Below are positions 23,223 to 28,243 of a stretch of DNA of 28,243 nt, piece after piece. The notes under the pieces were generated by a model. The model worked only from the letters and a program-made list of their open reading frames with translations. It had not been told where the DNA came from and ran no database searches. The DNA is taken from assembly GCA_964436955.1 (NCBI GenBank), contig CAYTFC010000037.1:1-28243 (forward strand). Reading direction: 5' to 3'. The translations under genes were made by a program, and so were the position numbers. This DNA comes from CAMFKD01 sp964436955. GTDB taxonomy: Bacteria > Chlamydiota > Chlamydiia > Chlamydiales > JAJFMA01. The stretch's first letter is position 1, and each line of letters starts with the position of its first letter.

Positions 23223-24430
23223 TGAACATCTTTACTGTCACCATGCCAGATATTGGAGAAGGCGTTGTTGAAGGAGAAGTCACCGCTTGGCTCAAGCAAA
23301 CCGGCGATTCTTTGAAGCAAGATGAACCCGTAGTAGAGCTCATGACTGACAAAGCCACAGTTGAATTGCCTACGCCCTATCCAGGAAAGCTCGCCAAGCA
23401 ATACTATAAAGTCGGCGACATCGCGATCAAAGGAAAACCCCTGTATGACATCGAGGTCGCAGAAGGCATTGTCATTGCCAAAAAGGCAAAGGGAGAGGAT
23501 CCAAGTAAACCCTCATGTCCCGCTGCAAAAGCGGTAACTCCAGACGCAAAAACAGTTGTTTCCCGTGAACAAGGTGAGAAAGCTTTGGCCACACCACACG
23601 TCCGCCATTTAGCCCGCGAACTTGGAATCGATATTAATCAAGTCCCCGGCAGCGGCAACGAAGGACGCGTTACCACGGAAGACATCAAGAATTGGGCAGG
23701 CACGGGAGTTTCAAAAAGCTCCGCACCCCCGCCACTTGAAGGTGACGAGGTTGTGCCTTTGGTAGGTATTCGTCGTCTGGTCGCCAAAAAAATGGCAGAA
23801 TCCAAACGCACCATTCCTCACTTTGGCTTCTGTGACAAAGCTGACGTCACGTTGTTGATTAAGTTTCGTGATAAAAACAAAGCAGAAGCAGCAACGCAAG
23901 GCATACACCTCACGTTTGTGCCGCTATTTGTGAGAGCCTTGTCGCTAACGCTGCGGCACTACCCGCAAGTGAATGCTTCTGTGGACGAAGCCAAGAGTCT
24001 CATCTATCTGCATAAAGTGCATAATGTTGCCATCGCCATGAAAACAGATCAAGGACTGATCGTCCCCGTGTTGAAAGGCGTGCAAGCCATGAATTTCCAA
24101 GAAACCGTACGCAGCTATAATGCATTGCGTCAGAAAGCCTTGACGGGCCAGCTAAAGCCAGAAGACATGCGCGATTCCACCGTTACATTAAGTAATTTTG
24201 GCACGGAAGGCGGCTTGTGGGCCACACCAGTAATCAACTATCCTGAAGCAGCCATTGTAGCAACAGCCAAGATACATAGGCAGCCCGTAGTGCGTGGAAA
24301 TAGCATTGTAATCAGGGATATTCTGAACTGCTCTTGGTCGTTCGACCATCGCATTATTGACGGAGATCTAGCAGCAGCAGTCTCCAATACCTTTATCAAA
24401 CTCTTGGAAAACCCAAGTCAGCTCTTGTGA
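23222..24430 (+). CDS. bkdC: Branched-chain 2-oxoacid dehydrogenase E2 component (dihydrolipoamide acyltransferase)
   Basis: E2 forms the core of the complex and transfers the acyl group from lipoate to CoA. Domains in order: one lipoyl domain (1-80) with the lipoylated Lys44 in E-L-M-T-D-K-A-T-V-E; a short linker; a peripheral subunit-binding domain (about 123-158: T-P-H-V-R-H-L-A-R-E-L-G-I-D then G-R-V-T-T-E-D-I); a second linker; and the catalytic acyltransferase domain (180-402) with D-H-R-I-I-D-G, catalytic His376 and Asp380. At 402 residues it is compact because of a single lipoyl domain and short linkers. The start overlaps the E1 beta stop by one base (TGATG). The 3' end overlaps the convergent gene by 13 bases. 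Confidence 0.93.
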   Translation: MNIFTVTMPDIGEGVVEGEVTAWLKQTGDSLKQDEPVVELMTDKATVELPTPYPGKLAKQYYKVGDIAIKGKPLYDIEVAEGIVIAKKAKGEDPSKPSCPAAKAVTPDAKTVVSREQGEKALATPHVRHLARELGIDINQVPGSGNEGRVTTEDIKNWAGTGVSKSSAPPPLEGDEVVPLVGIRRLVAKKMAESKRTIPHFGFCDKADVTLLIKFRDKNKAEAATQGIHLTFVPLFVRALSLTLRHYPQVNASVDEAKSLIYLHKVHNVAIAMKTDQGLIVPVLKGVQAMNFQETVRSYNALRQKALTGQLKPEDMRDSTVTLSNFGTEGGLWATPVINYPEAAIVATAKIHRQPVVRGNSIVIRDILNCSWSFDHRIIDGDLAAAVSNTFIKLLENPSQLL

Positions 24431-24909
24431 ACCGTTTGTTGACACTCGATCTCTTCTGGAAATGGCAGAACTGACAAAAGATCTTTCTCTTCAGCATCAA
24501 TGAAATACTTATCTCTGAAAGAAGCGATAAGATCCCAGTGACGCGTGTAAACATAGATATGAGTACCGCTAACGATTCTGATGGTAACATCTGTGTACGC
24601 AATAGCTTCTGGATAATCCATATCCGTCATACGTAGCCAGTTGGTTGGGTACTTAGAAAAAAGAAAGAAATCGCCAGCATGAAATTGAGGAACAGTGGCT
24701 ACTTGATTTACAAACACATCTAGATCTAGTGGAACGCGAACATTTTCGAACAGTCCATCGAGTCCAGTTCCCTGAACTTTTCGGAGACCAATATATCTGA
24801 TGTCAATGGTTTCCGATATAGAACCTATCACATCGAGTAGGCTTTCGCCTGGTAATCCCTCTGAGTCGGACATTACTAATACGGTCCATCTCATAAGATC
24901 AATAATCAT
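24418..24909 (-). CDS. Hypothetical protein, 163 aa
   Basis: I do not recognise this protein. It is acidic and soluble-looking with alternating beta-type segments (W-T-V-L-V-M-S, I-D-I-R-Y-I-G-L, V-T-I-R-I-V-S-G-T-H-I-Y-V-Y-T-R-H-W-D) and no signal peptide, membrane span or cysteine cluster. It follows the ABC transporter gene after 94 bases on the same strand, so it may be the third gene of the birA-ABC unit. An in-frame Met at residue 6 (M-R-W-T-V) is an alternative start and would remove a hydrophobic lead. Its end overlaps the E2 gene convergently by 13 bases. Coding is supported by length and the operon-like position only. Confidence 0.62.
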   Translation of the reverse strand: MIIDLMRWTVLVMSDSEGLPGESLLDVIGSISETIDIRYIGLRKVQGTGLDGLFENVRVPLDLDVFVNQVATVPQFHAGDFFLFSKYPTNWLRMTDMDYPEAIAYTDVTIRIVSGTHIYVYTRHWDLIASFRDKYFIDAEEKDLLSVLPFPEEIECQQTVHKS

Positions 24910-25003
24910 CAGTCCACCATAGAAAAAGGATCATTTGTGAGGATCATAGTGGTTATGCATCGGATTGGCAAGCTAAAATTTACATAGCACACACAAAATT
25001 ACA

Positions 25004-26848
25004 TTAGTGAATTGCAAACACTCGATCCTGGTTTAGTAGTGTAGTCTGCTCGGAGGATATAATAGAGTCAGTCTGATAGCCCGAGGCTTGTACGGAAAAC
25101 ATATGATGATATCGGCCGTTCTGTTCCATCAGCGCCGCATGAGTTCCTGCCTCGACGACCATACCATTTTCCAAAACGAGAATTTTATCACACATTTTTA
25201 CAGAACTAAGTCTGTGCGTGATGAGTAGGACAGCTTTACTCTCAAACATCTGGATAAGTCGTTGAAATACCTCATATTCGCTTTCAGGATCGAGAGAAGC
25301 AGTTGGTTCATCCATGACAATGATCTCCGAATTTCGAAACAAAAGTCTAGCGATGGCTAGCTTTTGCCACTCTCCAAATGAGAGCTCCTTACCGGAAAAT
25401 TCCTTGCCAAGGAGGGTATCCACTCCTTGAGGAAGATGACCTAACAAATAGTCGATTCCCCCACCGGCTATGGCTGCATGCAACCTATTTTGATCCAACG
25501 ATTGATGAACTTCTGCAAATCCCACATTTTCCCCAAATGAAAGAGGATATTTGCCAAAGTCCTGAAAAACTGCTGACAGTTTGGCTCTCCACTGAGAAAT
25601 ATCTAACTCTCTCAGGTCTATGCCATTCACCAAAATCTGACCCGCTTGGGGTTCATAAAAGCGGCAAAGAAGCTTGGCTAACGTAGACTTCCCCGAACCG
25701 TTGACCCCAACTAAGGCTACCTTTTCTCCAGGGCGAATAGAAAAGGACACCTTTCTTAAGATTAGTGGATATGAATCGTAACCGAAAGATACCTCTTTAA
25801 ATTCTATCATATTTACTTTAGATATACTAATTTTAGCGTTTGCTTGATCGATATCGAGGACATCCTTTCGATTAAGAAAATCCTTAAACGTTTGAAAATA
25901 GGACATGACAGATGATAACATTCCTGTGTCTTGTACTAAGGCAAGCGTTTCGCCTTGGAGCAAAATTAGAGCTTGAACCATGACAATCACACTGCTAATA
26001 GGCAGAGCTTGGTAAGCTAAGCTCCAAACAATCCCCCCAACAGCCACAACCTGACCAATCAAGGCGCATAAGGAAAAGGGAAGAGAGGCCAGATATTGTT
26101 GCTTTCTGTTGGCTGCCATATTCTGATAAAACGTACCAGCTAAGGATCGAAACTTGTCGCAAAGAAATTGACCAAAGTCATAGATCCTAATTTCCTTAAC
26201 GGCAGTTTGATCGAGACATAGCGAGCAAAGCCGGGCCATCTTTCTGGCGTCCTGACTTTGAAAAAGAGAATAATCCCATATTAATTTTTCCGATGAAAAG
26301 GCAAAGATTACCTGTGGTAGTACGCTGCACACCACAACGATCGGCAACCACCAAGACAGAGATGCAAGAAAAAAAACCACTGAAAGAATAATAACAATCT
26401 CCCGAAGAGAATCCGTCAATATGTATAGAAGGTTGAGAGGTTTGTTTCTGGTTTGCTCACGCAGTACAGCTATCTCATCATGAAAACTCCTGGTTTCAAA
26501 CACTTGTAAGCTATTGAGGCTATTTGCCTTCTCCATCAAAAGAAGGCTAAAATGTGAATGAATTAGCTCATTCACTCTAATCCGAATCATCTGAGCTAAA
26601 GGAGAGAGCATATTCTGAAGCAAAATTAGGCCAACCCATATAGTTAAAAGCAATACTGCATGTGGGATCGCTTTCTCATCAATAATCGACTCTGTAAGAG
26701 ACTTAAGAATCATCAATGTTGCGGATGGTATTAGCCCTTGTAAACAAATTAGCAGAAGAAGAAGGAATAGGCTCCTTCTGCCGGCTCCCCAAATTTGTAC
26801 CAAGACCCAACCAGCCAAAGCAATTAATTTTTTGCAGCTGCCTTTCAT
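25004..26848 (-). CDS. ABC exporter with fused membrane and ATPase domains
   Basis: This is a half-transporter of 614 residues that would dimerise in the inner membrane. The N-terminal membrane domain has helices at about 24-46, 62-82, 150-166, 168-184, 255-275 and 283-300. The ATPase domain begins near 345: Walker A G-V-N-G-S-G-K-S-T (381-389), Q-loop F-Q-D-F-G-K-Y-P-L-S-F-G-E-N (428-441), signature L-S-F-G-E-W-Q-K-L (489-497), Walker B I-I-V-M-D-E-P (509-515), D-loop S-L-D, and H-loop I-T-H-R-L with His545. The E-W-Q-K variant and the F-Q-D-F Q-loop are typical of peptide/lantibiotic-type exporters. The signature has Phe for the first Gly of L-S-G-G. Its ATG overlaps the birA stop (ATGA). 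Substrate unknown. Confidence 0.9.
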   Translation of the reverse strand: MKGSCKKLIALAGWVLVQIWGAGRRSLFLLLLLICLQGLIPSATLMILKSLTESIIDEKAIPHAVLLLTIWVGLILLQNMLSPLAQMIRIRVNELIHSHFSLLLMEKANSLNSLQVFETRSFHDEIAVLREQTRNKPLNLLYILTDSLREIVIILSVVFFLASLSWWLPIVVVCSVLPQVIFAFSSEKLIWDYSLFQSQDARKMARLCSLCLDQTAVKEIRIYDFGQFLCDKFRSLAGTFYQNMAANRKQQYLASLPFSLCALIGQVVAVGGIVWSLAYQALPISSVIVMVQALILLQGETLALVQDTGMLSSVMSYFQTFKDFLNRKDVLDIDQANAKISISKVNMIEFKEVSFGYDSYPLILRKVSFSIRPGEKVALVGVNGSGKSTLAKLLCRFYEPQAGQILVNGIDLRELDISQWRAKLSAVFQDFGKYPLSFGENVGFAEVHQSLDQNRLHAAIAGGGIDYLLGHLPQGVDTLLGKEFSGKELSFGEWQKLAIARLLFRNSEIIVMDEPTASLDPESEYEVFQRLIQMFESKAVLLITHRLSSVKMCDKILVLENGMVVEAGTHAALMEQNGRYHHMFSVQASGYQTDSIISSEQTTLLNQDRVFAIH

Positions 26849-27666
26849 TGATAAACTCTTATGATTTTCCCATGGCCTAGACTAATTATCTCCGAAGCAG
26901 AGACACGCAACAGCAATTTACCCTCGTCATTAAGGCCAAGCAACTTCCCACTTACAATGGTACCATCTCGGCGAGCAATTTCAATCCAAGCCCCGCGATA
27001 TAAGAGCAATTCGTTAATATCGTTAAGCCATGGCAAAAATCCGTCGGTTATGAGTGTAGTAACAATTACTCGTAGGTGAACACTTAGGCTATCCAAAAGA
27101 TATTCTCTATCAACCTTGTGCCCGGTTTCAGCTAAGATAGAAGTTGCAGGCATTGGAACTAAGGCAAGTTCTTCCACGGTTAGGTTCACATTAAGTCCAA
27201 TTCCGACAAGTAAATAATAATAGCCGGGAATCTCTGAATCAATGATTTCACACAGACATCCAGAAATTTTTTTATGTGATACGAAAACGTCATTTACCCA
27301 CTTAATTTCCGGTCTTACCCCTATGTCGGACAGGGTTTTTGCAGCAGCTAGTGCAGAACAAGGAATGACACAGTCCACCAGATTGTCAAGGTCCTTAGGG
27401 AAAAGCGTAATAAAGGTAGCATAGATATTGCCGGAGGGAAAAGAGGCCCACGTTCTACCCTGAAAGCCAATGCCATCTGTTTGATTATCCGCAGTTATGA
27501 CAGTCCACTCTCCTGGATTTCGGACTAGTTCGCTTGCATGATCTCTTGAATAAAGCTGCGTCGAGCCAATTTCCTCAAAATGCAAGCGCGCCATCGTTGC
27601 TTCGGTACCGACCAACTGATGGAGCCATATGCAAGATAGAAAAATGGGGAAAAGTCGTGAATACAT
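26845..27666 (-). CDS. birA: Biotin--[acetyl-CoA-carboxylase] ligase (BirA type, no DNA-binding domain), atypical
   Basis: BirA attaches biotin to the carrier Lys of biotin enzymes. Landmarks are E-I-G-S-T-Q (32-37), the biotinoyl-AMP loop Q-T-D-G-I-G-F-Q-G-R-T-W (62-73), K-W-V-N-D (122-126), K-K-I-S-G-C-L-C-E (132-140), G-I-G-L-N-V-N, and a C-terminal SH3-like cap (about 225-273). In E. coli the loop reads G-R-G-R-R-G-R; here three of its four Arg are Ile, Phe and Gln, including the one (Arg118) that retains the adenylate. The chosen start has a near-perfect Shine-Dalgarno (GGAGGTGAT) and gives a hydrophobic 22-residue N-terminus like a signal peptide or anchor. Starting at Met25 (27594) would remove it but has only a weak GAAG. 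There is no helix-turn-helix domain, so no repressor role. It is coupled to the ABC exporter. Confidence 0.87.
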   Translation of the reverse strand: MYSRLFPIFLSCIWLHQLVGTEATMARLHFEEIGSTQLYSRDHASELVRNPGEWTVITADNQTDGIGFQGRTWASFPSGNIYATFITLFPKDLDNLVDCVIPCSALAAAKTLSDIGVRPEIKWVNDVFVSHKKISGCLCEIIDSEIPGYYYLLVGIGLNVNLTVEELALVPMPATSILAETGHKVDREYLLDSLSVHLRVIVTTLITDGFLPWLNDINELLLYRGAWIEIARRDGTIVSGKLLGLNDEGKLLLRVSASEIISLGHGKIIRVYQ

Positions 27667-28022
27667 CTATCACCTCCAAATTAAGATTGAGTCTCTGGTT
27701 TCTTAGGTAATGGAGCAGAGGCGGATTGGCTTGTCTGGTGCACTGAGAAATCAGGAATGGTTTTTCATAGTGCTCTAACCATAGCATTTAACGGAGTAAT
27801 TAGCGATAACACTATTCTCATAACACTTCCCACAACCCACCCACATGATGGAAGCGTTAAGCCCGCCAGCTATAAAGGGGGTCTCAGTGTCACTCAACTC
27901 ATGTGCCGTGGGAATACCCTGGGATCTGGGGAATGAAATTGACTGTGAATGTCTATGATGGTATGCACTGCTGGCCCGTCACTATTTTTAAGACAACTAA
28001 TTGACTCAAGGGTGACAATTCT
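27667..28022. other. Intergenic region, divergent from birA
   Basis: This 356-base stretch has no ORF I can support on either strand. It must carry the birA promoter (minus strand). It may also hold a plus-strand promoter: TTGACT at 27939-27944 is followed after 17 bases by TATGCA, which is a weak -10. No tRNA, tmRNA, SRP or RNase P signature was seen. Confidence 0.4.
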
Positions 28023-28196
28023 ATGGACTTGCGATACCAAAAAACTGAACAACTAACAGATGGTATTTTCAACTTGGATAAAATACCTTTTGGCGTTCCC
28101 GATGCATTGAGAGCTCAATATTTTTTGGATGCCTTAACCAGTGCATCAAAACCGCTATTTGGACTTCTACGAAATTGGAACATTCCTGCGACGTAA
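28023..28196 (+). CDS. Small ORF, hypothetical 57-aa protein
   Basis: ATG at 28023 opens 57 codons ending in TAA at 28194-28196. The product starts M-D-L-R-Y-Q-K-T and contains F-G-V-P-D-A-L-R-A-Q-Y-F-L-D-A-L, a good amphipathic helix, before ending near L-L-R-N-W-N-I-P. An AAGGG ribosome binding site lies about ten bases upstream. The protein could be complete or the front fragment of a longer, frameshifted gene running out of the window. No family recognised. Confidence 0.45.
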   Translation: MDLRYQKTEQLTDGIFNLDKIPFGVPDALRAQYFLDALTSASKPLFGLLRNWNIPAT

Positions 28197-28243
28197 GCGT
28201 CAAATAGACCCATATTTTTTGCAAAGCGCCTGTTGAGCATAGT

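Noticed and set aside
27575..27787. Minus-strand ORF of 70 codons overlapping the birA start
   Set aside because: It is out of frame with the strongly motif-supported birA and has no recognisable pattern; the GGAGGTGAT signal is placed for birA.
1..28243. CRISPR array, tRNA or rRNA genes
   Set aside because: No regularly spaced direct repeats and no cloverleaf or CCA-type pattern seen in any intergenic region by eye; a tRNAscan/Infernal run would settle this.

Overview
This window looks like a piece of the chromosome of an environmental (amoeba- or protist-associated) Chlamydiota bacterium. That placement is an inference, held with moderate confidence. It rests on the single-domain biotin ligase, short proteins that resemble, from memory, Parachlamydia/Waddlia-type hypotheticals, and closely spaced strand-switching operons separated by palindromes. 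No rRNA, tRNA or ribosomal protein gene is present to fix the taxonomy. GC content looks moderate (mid-40s by eye). The bkd genes look richer in GC-ending codons, and the ABC/birA end is AT-richer.

Layout. (1) 1-445: the last codons of a gene entering from the left, then a palindrome-rich leader with a plausible sigma70 promoter in front of trhO (446-1474). (2) 1368-5126, all minus strand: thiol peroxidase tpx, an endonuclease/exonuclease/phosphatase-fold protein, an Ogt-type DNA repair methyltransferase, three tandem paralogous genes of about 60-70 codons, and a cysteine-cluster protein whose end overlaps trhO antisense by 107 bp. (3) 5275-5817: a hydrophobic unknown protein followed by a terminator-like hairpin; then a minus-strand SDR epimerase/dehydratase. 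(4) 7094-12958: a tight five-gene plus-strand operon (acyl-CoA dehydrogenase, carboxyltransferase beta subunit, AtuA split into two genes, crotonase). It resembles Atu/Liu acyclic-terpene/leucine operons but has no biotin carboxylase/BCCP subunit. (5) 13330-15660, minus strand: an MscS channel and a directly abutting unknown protein with a faint SH2-like stretch. (6) 15747-15913: a 167-bp palindromic MITE-like element with an 8-bp target duplication. (7) 16118-17631: two overlapping metallo-beta-lactamase-fold hydrolases. (8) 17771-24430: a fused cobalamin-dependent isobutyryl-CoA-type mutase (IcmF), divergent from a branched-chain 2-oxoacid dehydrogenase operon (E1 alpha, E1 beta, E2), with a composite palindrome between them. 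(9) 24418-27666, minus strand: a biotin ligase with a hydrophobic N-terminus and a degenerate biotinoyl-AMP loop, translationally coupled to an ABC exporter, followed by an unknown 163-residue protein. A 57-codon ORF on the plus strand ends the window.

How the parts could work together. The bkd complex would turn branched-chain 2-oxoacids into isobutyryl-, 2-methylbutyryl- and isovaleryl-CoA. IcmF would rearrange such acyl-CoAs, and the 7-13 kb operon would oxidise, carboxylate and hydrate a branched acyl-CoA. BirA could biotinylate the missing carboxylase alpha subunit encoded elsewhere. This is more branched-acyl-CoA chemistry than is usual for a chlamydia-like intracellular bacterium. The intergenic spaces hold at least four large inverted repeats plus a dispersed GC-rich hairpin repeat with three sites.
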